Assembly: GCA_000402295.1 (NCBI GenBank)
Contig: AQRW01000179.1
Location: forward strand, 1 to 16,212
Source of the DNA: Candidatus Aerophobus profundus SCGC AAA252-L23
Lineage (GTDB): Bacteria > Aerophobota > Aerophobia > Aerophobales > Aerophobaceae
Direction of reading: 5' to 3'
DNA: 16,212 bases
Positions 5,806 to 13,304 of the stretch are shown here, piece by piece. Position 1 is the stretch's first letter. Each line of letters begins with the position of its first letter. Under the pieces are notes generated by a model. The model was not told the DNA's origin. It did not search any database and saw nothing but the letters and a program-made list of their open reading frames with translations. The position numbers and the translations under genes are program-made.

Positions 5806-6681
5806 ATGAAATACTGTCCCAAGTGTGGGCAATTTTTGGAAGAAAAATTAGTAGATGAACGAAAAAGGTTTGTTTGCCAGAGCTGTGGATATATTGAATA
5901 TCGAAATCCTCTGCCCGTAGTGGTAGGGGTGCTGACCAAGCCGGAAAAACGACAGGTTCTCTTGATAAAACGAGGTATCGAACCCGGGAAAGGTGAATGG
6001 GCTTTACCGGGAGGATTCGTGGAAGAGGATGAAACTCCTAAAGAAGCTGTTTTAAGAGAAATAAAGGAGGAGTTGGGAGTCGAGGCTAACATCGAAGGAC
6101 TGGTGGGGGTTGAAGCAGATGATAGTTCAACTTATGGAAAAGTAGTGGTTATAGGTTATCATCTTCACTCTCAATTTATCAATTATTCTCCAGGGGAAGA
6201 AGTGATTGAGGCAGAATTTTTTAGTGAATCAAAGACTCCTCTACTGGTCTTTCCTTCTCATATCACCATCCTCAAACACTTCTATCAATTCTACCGAAAT
6301 CCTATACCTACAGTAGACGCAATCGTTTTAATGGAAGAGGGGGTTGTCTTGATAAAAAGAAAGAATCCTCCTTACGGATGGGCTCTTCCCGGTGGCTTTG
6401 TCAACTATAACGAGACCCTTGAACAGGCGGTAATCCGAGAGGTAAAAGAGGAGACCAACCTAAAAATTAAGAATCTACGACAATTTCATTCTTATTCTCA
6501 TCCAGGTCGGGATCCTCGATGCCATACCATTAGTACGGTCTTTGTAGGAGAGGGAGAGGGGAACCCTCAAGCAGGTGATGATGCAAAAAAAATGATGATT
6601 TACCCAAGAGAACGCATTCCCACTAATCTATCTTTTGATCACAACAAGATTCTCCAGGACTATTTTATTTCAAGGAAATAA
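5806..6681 (+). CDS. zinc-ribbon tandem Nudix hydrolase
   Basis: From ATG 5806 the protein is 291 aa. Residues 4-27 form a zinc ribbon (C4, C7, C24, C27) like that of NudC-type NADH pyrophosphatases. A first Nudix domain follows with a complete box: G70, E76, R84-E85, E88-E89, G91. A second domain begins near residue 168 (VDAIVLMEEGVVLIKR) and has its own box: G197, E203, R211-E212, E215-E216, with the usual late Gly replaced by Asn. Both boxes keep the metal-binding glutamates, so both could be active. Likely substrates are ADP-ribose or dinucleotides; neither is proven. A TTG at 5761 would add 15 residues not resembling the family and has poor ribosome-site spacing, so ATG 5806 is preferred. 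A strong terminator follows. Confidence 0.88.
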   Translation: MKYCPKCGQFLEEKLVDERKRFVCQSCGYIEYRNPLPVVVGVLTKPEKRQVLLIKRGIEPGKGEWALPGGFVEEDETPKEAVLREIKEELGVEANIEGLVGVEADDSSTYGKVVVIGYHLHSQFINYSPGEEVIEAEFFSESKTPLLVFPSHITILKHFYQFYRNPIPTVDAIVLMEEGVVLIKRKNPPYGWALPGGFVNYNETLEQAVIREVKEETNLKIKNLRQFHSYSHPGRDPRCHTISTVFVGEGEGNPQAGDDAKKMMIYPRERIPTNLSFDHNKILQDYFISRK

Positions 6682-6696
6682 GGATCGGTCATCCAG

Positions 6697-6743
6697 AATA
6701 AACAAAAACTCCCTCGAGATAGAGGGAAAAGTTTTTGTTTATT
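6697..6743. terminator. long stem-loop terminator after the Nudix gene
   Basis: AATAAACAAAAACT plus CCCTC (6697-6715) pairs with GAGGG (6722-6726) and AGTTTTTGTTTATT (6730-6743), with a 6-base loop and a 3-base bulge on the right side. The G/C-rich upper stem and T-rich right arm fit an intrinsic terminator; the A-rich left arm makes it plausible in both directions. It separates the Nudix gene from coaD, whose start is 27 bp further on. Confidence 0.75.
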
Positions 6744-6770
6744 ACTTCAATCAAGTGAGGAAAGAGAAAA

Positions 6771-7253
6771 ATGGTAAAAAGTGCTTTGTATCCGGGTACC
6801 TTTGACCCAATTACTAACGGACACCTGGACATACTTAAACGAAGTAAAGCTGTTTTCCAGAAAATCATCGTTGCCGTAAACGCTAATCCCACAAGAGAAT
6901 TTCTATTCACCGCTGAGGAAAGAGTTAACATAATAAGAGAAGTTCTTGCCTCAACTCCCGGAATAGAAGTTAAAAGCTTCCAGGGGCTTTTAGTTGATTA
7001 CGCTCGGGAAAGAGAGGTTAGTCTTATCATCCGAGGTCTTAGAGCTCTATCTGATTTTGAATATGAGTTTCAAATGGATTTGATTAATCGCAAGCTTAAT
7101 CCCCAAATAGAAATGATCTACTTTATGACTAACCAAAAGTATTCCTATTTGTCCTCTTCTATCATCAAGGAAATCTCTAAATTAGGTGGAAGTCTTGACG
7201 AGTTAGTCCCTCCTTTGGTGAAGAAGAAGCTCAAAGAAAAATTCTCGGCTTGA
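6771..7253 (+). CDS. coaD: phosphopantetheine adenylyltransferase
   Basis: CoaD joins ATP and 4'-phosphopantetheine to give dephospho-CoA, the fourth step from pantothenate to CoA. The 160-aa length is standard. The N-terminus SALYPGTFDPITNGHLD holds the nucleotidyltransferase (H/T)xGH signature with T15-N-G-H18, IIRGLRALSDFEYE is the conserved pantetheine-site segment, and YSYLSSSIIKE matches the ATP-binding SSS motif near the C-terminus. A GAGGAAAG ribosome site precedes the ATG. It stands alone between the Nudix terminator and a structured intergenic region. CoA supply links it loosely to the fatty-acid genes downstream. Confidence 0.97.
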   Translation: MVKSALYPGTFDPITNGHLDILKRSKAVFQKIIVAVNANPTREFLFTAEERVNIIREVLASTPGIEVKSFQGLLVDYAREREVSLIIRGLRALSDFEYEFQMDLINRKLNPQIEMIYFMTNQKYSYLSSSIIKEISKLGGSLDELVPPLVKKKLKEKFSA

Positions 7254-7279
7254 GCGCACCAGAGCAAGACAGAATATAT

Positions 7280-7371
7280 GGTAGCCGCAGCTTTCAAGCT
7301 GCGCAAAAGAGTTAGGGTAGCCGCAAGTTTTAACTTGCGCAAATAAACGCAGGCTAAAGCCTGCGGCTACC
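7280..7371. repeat. cluster of three REP-like palindromes with GTAG feet
   Basis: Three 18-base hairpins share one design, an 8-bp stem with a 2-base loop: CGCAGCTT/AAGCTGCG (7286-7303), CGCAAGTT/AACTTGCG (7322-7339) and CGCAGGCT/AGCCTGCG (7348-7365). The first two are preceded by GGTAGC, and the third is followed by its complement GCTACC, so it is in the opposite orientation. The stems differ in sequence but stay paired by compensating changes. A GTAG tetranucleotide at the foot of a short palindrome is the hallmark of REP elements mobilised by RAYT transposases; no such transposase gene is in the window. They may also end coaD transcription. Confidence 0.8.
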
Positions 7372-7448
7372 TTGTTTATGCTTACTTTAATAAAGGGTCC
7401 GATGAATCGTACCGCTACAATATGGGAGTTTTTGACCAGTCTTATAGA

Positions 7449-7529
7449 GGAACCAAATGAACCGGAGGAACCAGAGGAACGGTTTCAACGATTTCAACGG
7501 AATCAACGAGAGGAACGAAATGAACGAGA
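7449..7529 (+). repeat. tandem degenerate 9-mers with GAAC/CAAC core (9 units)
   Basis: Nine exact-length units run without a break: GGAACCAAA, TGAACCGGA, GGAACCAGA, GGAACGGTT, TCAACGATT, TCAACGGAA, TCAACGAGA, GGAACGAAA and TGAACGAGA. The AAC core is invariant and the flanks vary. It is the same family as 3281-3352. Small open frames on both strands here (EP/NE-rich on plus, VPLVH-rich on minus) are artefacts of the 9-base period. Confidence 0.88.
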
Positions 7530-7862
7530 CTCTCAGCGAGGCCCATTCTCCTGAGGCGACATTGATAATCTTCCTTAACGAGGTCTTCGCAGCAAGGAAT
7601 AAAGGAGAAATTCTGTTTGAGCCGCAAAGCGGTGAGTTTATTTCTCCCCGAGCAAGAAGGCCAAGCAGTTATTGATAGATGATTATCCCAGGAGTAAAGG
7701 AGAATATCCCGAGCCCGACTTGACTAGATAACGAAATTATGGTAAATATCTTACGAAAGGTAGGCGAACATCAGAATATTTTTTTGAGCCTTCATCAGTA
7801 GCAGTCGTTAATGCTTGTTTGAGGTTTGAGTGGTAACTATTTTTTTTCTTTTAAAATGAGCG
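7530..7862. other. intergenic region with possible structured RNA, no gene seen
   Basis: No convincing coding frame was found. A nested stem lies at 7604-7647: GGAGAAAT (7604-7611) pairs with ATTTCTCC (7640-7647), and inside it CCGC-AAA-GCGG (7622-7632) forms a second hairpin. A 15-mer AGGARTAAAGGAGAA occurs twice (7595-7609 and 7690-7704, one difference). A T-rich tract and TTTAAAAT near 7838-7857 may belong to the rpmF promoter, but no well-spaced -35 box is clear. The region could hold the leader of the rpmF cluster; I could not match it to a known riboswitch class. Confidence 0.4.
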
Positions 7863-7887
7863 CTCTGGTTCCTCTGAGGAACCAGAG
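7863..7887. promoter_or_regulatory. 25-bp perfect palindrome upstream of rpmF
   Basis: CTCTGGTTCCTC and GAGGAACCAGAG are perfect 12-base inverted arms around one T. The palindrome ends 12 bases before the rpmF ATG and abuts its GGGAGGA ribosome site. As DNA it could be an operator; as RNA a hairpin of this strength beside the ribosome site could limit translation. The arm contains GGAACCAGA, one of the 9-mer repeat units, so it may instead be a repeat copy that landed here in inverted pairs. Confidence 0.6.
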
Positions 7888-7899
7888 GGAGGAAACTCA

Positions 7900-8082
7900 A
7901 TGGGTGTTCCAAAAAAGAAGACTTCAAATTCAAGAAGAGGAAATAGACAGGCCCATCAGAAGCTGAAAGTGGTAACTTTGACCTATTGTCCCCAGTGTCA
8001 GGCTCCTAAACTTCCCCATCATATCTGTCCAAAATGTGGATACTACAAGGGTAAGTTGGTTGCCAAGAAAGCTAAGAAGTGA
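7900..8082 (+). CDS. rpmF: 50S ribosomal protein L32
   Basis: This 60-aa basic protein starts GVPKKKTSNSRRGNRQAH, the conserved L32 opening, and carries a zinc ribbon with CPQC at 30-33 and CPKC at 43-46, so it is the zinc-binding C+ form. GGGAGGA lies about seven bases before the ATG. It heads the lipid cluster: the stop codon is one base from the plsX start. The rpmF-plsX-fabH order is widespread in bacteria and couples ribosome synthesis with membrane lipid synthesis. Confidence 0.97.
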   Translation: MGVPKKKTSNSRRGNRQAHQKLKVVTLTYCPQCQAPKLPHHICPKCGYYKGKLVAKKAKK

Positions 8083-8083
8083 A

Positions 8084-9094
8084 ATGAGGATTGCTCTTGA
8101 TGCTATGGGTGCCGAGAGAGGTGCTCGTATTGTTATTGAGGGTGCTGTCGCGGCAATAAGGGAGAATTCCCGGGTAAAAGTACTTTTAGTAGGTGAAGAA
8201 AGAAGGATAAAAAAGGAGCTGGCCAAATTATCCGTTAAAAAATCTCTCTTTACTTTAGTTCCAGCCTCACAGGTTGTTACCATGAATGATACCCCGGCTG
8301 AAACCTTAAAAGAAAAGAGAGATTCTTCTATTGCCGTGGCCGCTGAGTTAGTCAGACAAGACTCAGCCGAAGCTATGGTGAGTTGCGGTAATACCGGAGT
8401 AGTTATGGCAACTGCCCTGGTTAAACTAAAAAAATTAGAGGGTGTAAGACGTCCCTGTCTGGCGGTCAGTCTTCCCACTCTCTCCAGTGAGAGGGTTATC
8501 CTGACGGACGTGGGTGCTAATGTTGACTGTCGTCCAGCTCATCTTCTCCAATTTGCTCTAATGGGAAGTCTTTATGCCAACAGCCTGCTGGGAAAGAAAT
8601 CTCCTCGGGTAGGTCTGTTAAACATTGGGACTGAAGCTGGTAAGGGAGGAGAAGTCCTCGCTCAAACATTCAGACTTCTCCAACAGTCAGCTCTTAATTT
8701 TGTGGGAAATGTTGAGGGAAATGACATCATCAGCGGCAAGATAGATGTAGTAGTCTGTGACGGATTTGTGGGAAATACCATCTTAAAGTTTGCCGAGAGT
8801 TTTGCCATAACTACTCTCAATATCATTAAACAAGAAATTGGGGAAAGTTCTTCCGAACTGGGAGATTTTTTTTCCCGGAAATGGCTGGCCAGAGTCAGAA
8901 AAAATCTGGACTATTCCGAATACGGGGGCATTCCTCTTTTGGGAATTAATGGAGTCTGCATAATTGCACACGGAGCTTCCACCAGTAAGGCCGTGAAAAA
9001 CGCTATCCTGATCGGATACGAGTTTGCCCAGTCTAACATTAACCAGAGCATCAAGAGTGCTTTAAGGAAAAACCAAGAGGCAGTAGAGCAATGA
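8084..9094 (+). CDS. plsX: phosphate acyltransferase PlsX
   Basis: PlsX converts acyl-ACP and phosphate to acyl-phosphate, the donor used by PlsY to acylate glycerol-3-phosphate. The 336-aa protein begins MRIALDAMGAERG, which fixes the start at ATG 8084, one base after rpmF; a longer frame from 8036 would run through rpmF and lacks homology. Family marks include AVSCGNTG-type loop (MVSCGNTGVVMAT), LPTL followed by VILTDVGANVDC, and VCDGFVGNTILK near the C-terminal third. Its stop overlaps fabH by four bases (ATGA), so the two are translationally coupled. Confidence 0.96.
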   Translation: MRIALDAMGAERGARIVIEGAVAAIRENSRVKVLLVGEERRIKKELAKLSVKKSLFTLVPASQVVTMNDTPAETLKEKRDSSIAVAAELVRQDSAEAMVSCGNTGVVMATALVKLKKLEGVRRPCLAVSLPTLSSERVILTDVGANVDCRPAHLLQFALMGSLYANSLLGKKSPRVGLLNIGTEAGKGGEVLAQTFRLLQQSALNFVGNVEGNDIISGKIDVVVCDGFVGNTILKFAESFAITTLNIIKQEIGESSSELGDFFSRKWLARVRKNLDYSEYGGIPLLGINGVCIIAHGASTSKAVKNAILIGYEFAQSNINQSIKSALRKNQEAVEQ

Positions 9095-10077
9095 ATCTTA
9101 GAAGAACAAAAATCGTAGGAACGGGTTCTTATATTCCCAGTAAAATTTTAACCAATGCTGACCTGGCAAAAATGGTCAATACCTCTGATGAATGGATACG
9201 TAGCAGAACAGGGATTGAAGAGAGACGGATAGCCAGTGAAAATGAAGCCGCCTCTGATTTAGCCTATCATGCTTCCCTGAAAGCTATTAAGGCAGCCGGC
9301 ATTTCCCCCCAAGATCTGGACCTTATCATCGTGGCTACTATTACTCCGGATATGATTTTCCCGGCTACCGCCTGTATCCTTCAAAAAAGATTAGAGGTTG
9401 AGGAAATACCCGCTTTTGACCTGGAAGCTGCCTGTTCAGGCTTTCTATATAACATAAGTATAGCCAGCCAATTTATCGCCACCAGAGTATATGATACCAT
9501 ACTGGTGGTGGCTTCAGAGACTCTCTCCAAAATCACAGATTGGCAGGATCGCAACACCTGTGTTATTTTCGCTGATGGAGCTGGCGCTGCTATTTTGCGT
9601 CCCTCCCATGACAGCAGCGGGATTATTTCCACTTATCTGGGAGCCGACGGTGGAGGAGCCGACCTGGTTGGAGTCCCGGCCGGTGGTTCTCGAAAACCAG
9701 CCACCCTAAAAACAGTCACGACAGGCCAGCATTACATGCAAATGAAAGGTAACGAGCTATTTAAGCGAGCGGTCAAAGTAATGGTTCAGGCAGTTGACGA
9801 GGTCCTGGCTAAGCAAGGATTAACCTATGAAGATCTTGACTTTTTTATTCCTCACCAGGCTAACATTAGGATTGTTCGAGCGGTGGCTAAAAGAATACAC
9901 ATGAACATGGATAAAGTTTACATTAACTTAACCAAATGTGGTAATATGTCCGCAGCCTCCGTTGCGGTCGCTCTTGATCAGGCAGTCAGGGAAGGGAAAA
10001 TCAAAAAAGGAGATAAGATTCTTTTAGCTTGCTTTGGTGGTGGACTCACCTGGGCATCTATAGTCTTGGAGTGGTAA
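9091..10077 (+). CDS. fabH: beta-ketoacyl-ACP synthase III
   Basis: FabH condenses acetyl-CoA (or a branched starter) with malonyl-ACP to begin fatty-acid synthesis. At 328 aa it has normal length. The catalytic triad is visible: C115 in EAACSGFLY, H255 in IPHQANIRI and N285 in CGNMSAAS. The opening KIVGTGSYIP and the TSDEWIRSRTGIEERR motif are standard. It overlaps plsX by four bases, and the next gene's GTG follows its stop codon immediately. The starter preference cannot be read with confidence. Confidence 0.97.
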   Translation: MNLRRTKIVGTGSYIPSKILTNADLAKMVNTSDEWIRSRTGIEERRIASENEAASDLAYHASLKAIKAAGISPQDLDLIIVATITPDMIFPATACILQKRLEVEEIPAFDLEAACSGFLYNISIASQFIATRVYDTILVVASETLSKITDWQDRNTCVIFADGAGAAILRPSHDSSGIISTYLGADGGGADLVGVPAGGSRKPATLKTVTTGQHYMQMKGNELFKRAVKVMVQAVDEVLAKQGLTYEDLDFFIPHQANIRIVRAVAKRIHMNMDKVYINLTKCGNMSAASVAVALDQAVREGKIKKGDKILLACFGGGLTWASIVLEW

Positions 10078-11205
10078 GTGAAATGCAAAAAAATTCTTTT
10101 CTTTCTGGCAACGGGATTAATCTTTTGGCTAGAATGCTCCTGTTCTATTCTGGCCCAGGGACAGATTGAGCACATAACTATCTTTCCCGAAAGACTGGAC
10201 CTAATTGAAATAAGTCAACCGGTGTTCTTGGAAAAGGGATTACATGAAATAACCTTGGGTCCGGTGAGTGATAAAATAGTCTTTGATTCAATTCGCCTTC
10301 AAGCTGAAGAATACAAAGTTTTAGAGGTAACATTAACCTCTCCTTCTTCACTTACTCTGAGACTAAAAGCGTTAACCAGCGCTTCAGGTATTGTGAAAAT
10401 AGGTTATCTTACGGACGGACTTGGCTGGAGCCCCAATTACCAAATAGAGCTTGACCCAAATAGTGAATATATAAACCTATCTGCCTGGGCTACTATAGAA
10501 AATAACACTGGCACCGATTTCTCGGCTACTTGCCTTACTCTCTCTACCGAAATCTTCTTTCCCCAAGAGTTTTCCGAACCGGTTCCTCCGGAAACTCCAT
10601 CAGATACGTTCTCTCTAACAGCTCCCCGGACCAGCTTAAATTACCACTTATCTGACCCTATTAGCTTGATCTCCCAGGAAAAGAAAAGAATACCTCTTTT
10701 TTTCGTCCCCAAGATTCCCTTAACCAGAAGACTCTTTTTTGACGGGGACAAGTATGGCAACGAGGTTAGAGAAGAGTTTGTATTCATCAATGATTCAAAG
10801 GACGTTCCGCAAGGGATTCTTCCACCCGGAAATGTTTACATTTATCAGACTACCGGACAAGGAAGAACTGTTTATGTGGGAAAAGATAGTTTACCTGAGG
10901 TTCATCCTGGTCAAACAGCCATTATTTATATGGGCCCCTGTCCCTATATTCAGGCTGATAGAGTGCAGACCTCTTACCGGAAGGAATTAACCGGGACAGA
11001 GTACAGCTATCATTCCATTTTTTATAATCATAGCTATTTACCTGCAACCATAGAGGTAGTAGAGCACTTATATGATCAGGGCAAGTTAGTGGAAAGCGAT
11101 CCCTCTCCCTACTTGCAGAGAGATGATCTTCTCCTTTATGAGATTACTGTTCCAGCACGGGACAAAAGACAGATTCAATACCAGGCTGTAAGTAGCAATC
11201 TCTAA
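10078..11205 (+). CDS. secreted DUF4139-type protein
   Basis: The 375-aa protein opens with a signal peptide (KCKKILFFLATGLIFW...SILAQG, cleavage probably after residue ~27) and continues as a beta-rich exported domain. The segment LGWSPNYQIELD and the later EEFVFIND...LPPGNVYIYQ...GQTAIIYMGP part match the DUF4139 conserved-protein family as I know it. No enzyme motif is seen and the function is unknown. The GTG start directly follows the fabH TAA and uses a GGAG inside the fabH end, so it is coupled to the lipid operon. The usual N-terminal coiled-coil (DUF4140) part of longer members is missing, which makes this a short version. A cysteine pair near residues 20-22 does not make a good lipobox. 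Confidence 0.75.
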   Translation: MKCKKILFFLATGLIFWLECSCSILAQGQIEHITIFPERLDLIEISQPVFLEKGLHEITLGPVSDKIVFDSIRLQAEEYKVLEVTLTSPSSLTLRLKALTSASGIVKIGYLTDGLGWSPNYQIELDPNSEYINLSAWATIENNTGTDFSATCLTLSTEIFFPQEFSEPVPPETPSDTFSLTAPRTSLNYHLSDPISLISQEKKRIPLFFVPKIPLTRRLFFDGDKYGNEVREEFVFINDSKDVPQGILPPGNVYIYQTTGQGRTVYVGKDSLPEVHPGQTAIIYMGPCPYIQADRVQTSYRKELTGTEYSYHSIFYNHSYLPATIEVVEHLYDQGKLVESDPSPYLQRDDLLLYEITVPARDKRQIQYQAVSSNL

Positions 11206-11229
11206 AAATTACAAACTCAGGAGGTTAGA

Positions 11230-13302
11230 ATGCCTTTGGCGGTGGAAGATCTGCGAAACATAATTATAATAGGAGGACAAGGGGTTGGCAAAACTATCCT
11301 GGTGGAAGCCATGCTCTATCAAGCCGGGATTATCACCAAGATGGGAAGTGTCCAGGAAGGCTCTACAGTTTGCGATTATGATAGCATAGAAAAAGAGCGT
11401 GGTTTCACCATTAATCCCTCTCTGGTCCATTTTCCCTGGAATAACAAAAAAATAAATGTTCTGGATACTCCTGGTTTTGGAGATTTCCTGGACAAAACCA
11501 AAGCTATCCTTAAAGCAGTGGAGGGAGCTATTGTAGTTGTTTCCCCCTCTAATTTGGCAGGAAACGAAATGAAGAGACTCTGGGAATATACCTGCCAGGA
11601 TAGGTTGCCCCACTTGATTTTTTTAAACAAAATAGATGAAGGTGAGATGAACTTCCAGTCTATTTTGGAAAAGATAGAAAAAGAAATAGATGAGACTATT
11701 CTACCTTTGCAGATCCCCTTATTAAAAGAAGGAAAGGTAGAAAGAATTATTGATTTGATTGAGAACAAGAGTATAATATATCAAGCTAATAAAGCTTCCT
11801 CAGGGGATATTCTCCCACAAATGGATGAGCAATTAGCTCCCTTTCGGGAAAAAATCATAGATGCGGCTGCCGAAACAGATGATGCTCTCATTACCAAGTA
11901 CCTGGAGACAGGAAAGCTTAGTAAAGAGGAAATTAAAAAGGGATTGAGAGAAGGCTTTAGCAAAGCGAATTTTGTCCCCCTTGTTTGTGGGTCAGCTCTG
12001 AAGAATAATGGAGTAGAGTTACTCCTGGACACGGTGGTAAATCTCTTTCCTTCTCCCCACTGGCGAGACTGTATCAAAGGAAAAACTCCTCAAGGAGAAG
12101 AGGTAGAGAGAAAAATAGGGCCGGAGGAGCCTTTCTTATCTCTTGTTTTTATTTCTTTAGCCGAGACACATTTAGGAGAGGTTAATTTCCTTAAAGTATA
12201 CTCCGGAACTCTTTCTTCGGGCAGCAACGTATATAATGTTAGCACTGGCGAAAATGTCAAGATTGGTCAGATTTACCTGGTGCGAGGAAACAAAAGAGAG
12301 GAAGTGCCTGAGTTAGGAACAGGTGACATTGGGATTTTGACTAAACTAAAGAATACCAGTACAGGAAATGTTTTTTCTGACCAAGAGCATTTTCTGATTC
12401 TACCTCCTCTTGAGTTTCCAGAACCGACTACCTCTATCGCGCTCAAGTGCAAGAATGAAAAAGATGAACAGAAGTTAAGTGCCGCTCTATCTAAGTTGGT
12501 TAAAGTTGATCCTATCCTTAGAGTAGAAGTAGACAAAGAATCCGCTCAAACTATTCTTTCGGGTATGGGAGAGGTTCACCTGGAAGTAACTATTAATCGG
12601 ATCAGAAAGGAATTTAATGTAGAAATAGAAACAGAGGAACCACGCGTCCCCTATCGGGAGACTATTTCCACTTCTGCCGAAGCCCAGGGAAGGTATAAGA
12701 GACAAACCGGAGGAAGAGGACAGTTTGGGGATGTTTGGCTTCGTATAAAACCCCTTCCCCGAGGTGAGGGATTCAAATTTGTGGATAAGATAAAAGGAGG
12801 ATCGGTTCCAAACCGATTTATCCCTTCGGTGGAAAAGGGCGTTAAGGCTGCTTTGAAAAAGGGATTCCTGTCTTCTTATCCTATGGTAGATATTGAAATT
12901 ACTCTTTTTGATGGCTCCTACCATTCGGTAGACTCCTCAGACATCGCTTTCCAGGTAGCTGGTTCAATGAGTTTAAAAAATGCAGTAGAAAAGGCAAATC
13001 CTATTATGTTAGAGCCGATCACCCAGGTGGAGGTGGAGATTCCCAGTGAGTTTTTAGGCGAGATTAACGGAGATCTTAACAGTCGGCGAGGCCGAATCTT
13101 GGAAATTCAGCCTCTGGGGAGTAGAGAAAAAATAAAGGCTTATGTTCCGGTGGCTGAAATGCATAATTATTCCACCCGTCTTCGCTCTCTCACTCAGGGA
13201 AGCGGCATCTTCCGGAAGCGATTTTCCCATTATGAGAAACTACCGGAGGAAATTGCTCAGAGAATCATGGCTCAGACCAAGGAAAAGAAGAAAAAGGATT
13301 AA
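11230..13302 (+). CDS. elongation factor G-like GTPase (EF-G-2 type)
   Basis: The 690-aa protein has the five-domain EF-G layout. G motifs are GGQGVGKT at 15-22 (G1), the RGFTI switch-I threonine at 60 (G2), DTPGF at 79-83 (G3), NKID at 133-136 (G4) and a SAL motif near residue 256 (G5). Domain IV is marked by YKRQTGGRGQFGDVWLRI and GSYHSVDSSDIAFQ, and domain V by EPITQVEVEIPSEFLGEINGDLNSRRG. It differs from housekeeping EF-G in G1 (no AHxDAGKT) and in G3, where the catalytic His of DTPGH is Phe. Both traits recur in the EF-G-2 paralogues of Thermus and actinobacteria, so this is probably not the main translocase. AGGAGG lies five bases before the ATG. bioY begins two bases after its stop. 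Confidence 0.92.
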   Translation: MPLAVEDLRNIIIIGGQGVGKTILVEAMLYQAGIITKMGSVQEGSTVCDYDSIEKERGFTINPSLVHFPWNNKKINVLDTPGFGDFLDKTKAILKAVEGAIVVVSPSNLAGNEMKRLWEYTCQDRLPHLIFLNKIDEGEMNFQSILEKIEKEIDETILPLQIPLLKEGKVERIIDLIENKSIIYQANKASSGDILPQMDEQLAPFREKIIDAAAETDDALITKYLETGKLSKEEIKKGLREGFSKANFVPLVCGSALKNNGVELLLDTVVNLFPSPHWRDCIKGKTPQGEEVERKIGPEEPFLSLVFISLAETHLGEVNFLKVYSGTLSSGSNVYNVSTGENVKIGQIYLVRGNKREEVPELGTGDIGILTKLKNTSTGNVFSDQEHFLILPPLEFPEPTTSIALKCKNEKDEQKLSAALSKLVKVDPILRVEVDKESAQTILSGMGEVHLEVTINRIRKEFNVEIETEEPRVPYRETISTSAEAQGRYKRQTGGRGQFGDVWLRIKPLPRGEGFKFVDKIKGGSVPNRFIPSVEKGVKAALKKGFLSSYPMVDIEITLFDGSYHSVDSSDIAFQVAGSMSLKNAVEKANPIMLEPITQVEVEIPSEFLGEINGDLNSRRGRILEIQPLGSREKIKAYVPVAEMHNYSTRLRSLTQGSGIFRKRFSHYEKLPEEIAQRIMAQTKEKKKKD

Positions 13303-13304
13303 AA

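Noticed and set aside
7372..7675. Three overlapping small ORFs on both strands (60, 61 and 72 aa)
   Set aside because: They are open only because the 9-base tandem repeats have no stops; the residues repeat as EP/NE or VPLVH runs and no ribosome site or homology is visible.
7530..7862. Known riboswitch (c-di-AMP, c-di-GMP, cobalamin, SAM, TPP, glycine, lysine)
   Set aside because: Short pieces such as CGCAAAGC and CCCGAGCCCGAC look suggestive, but the ordered conserved blocks of these classes are not present.
8036..8083. Start of plsX inside rpmF
   Set aside because: PlsX proteins begin MRIALDAMG; the upstream residues are rpmF read in another frame.
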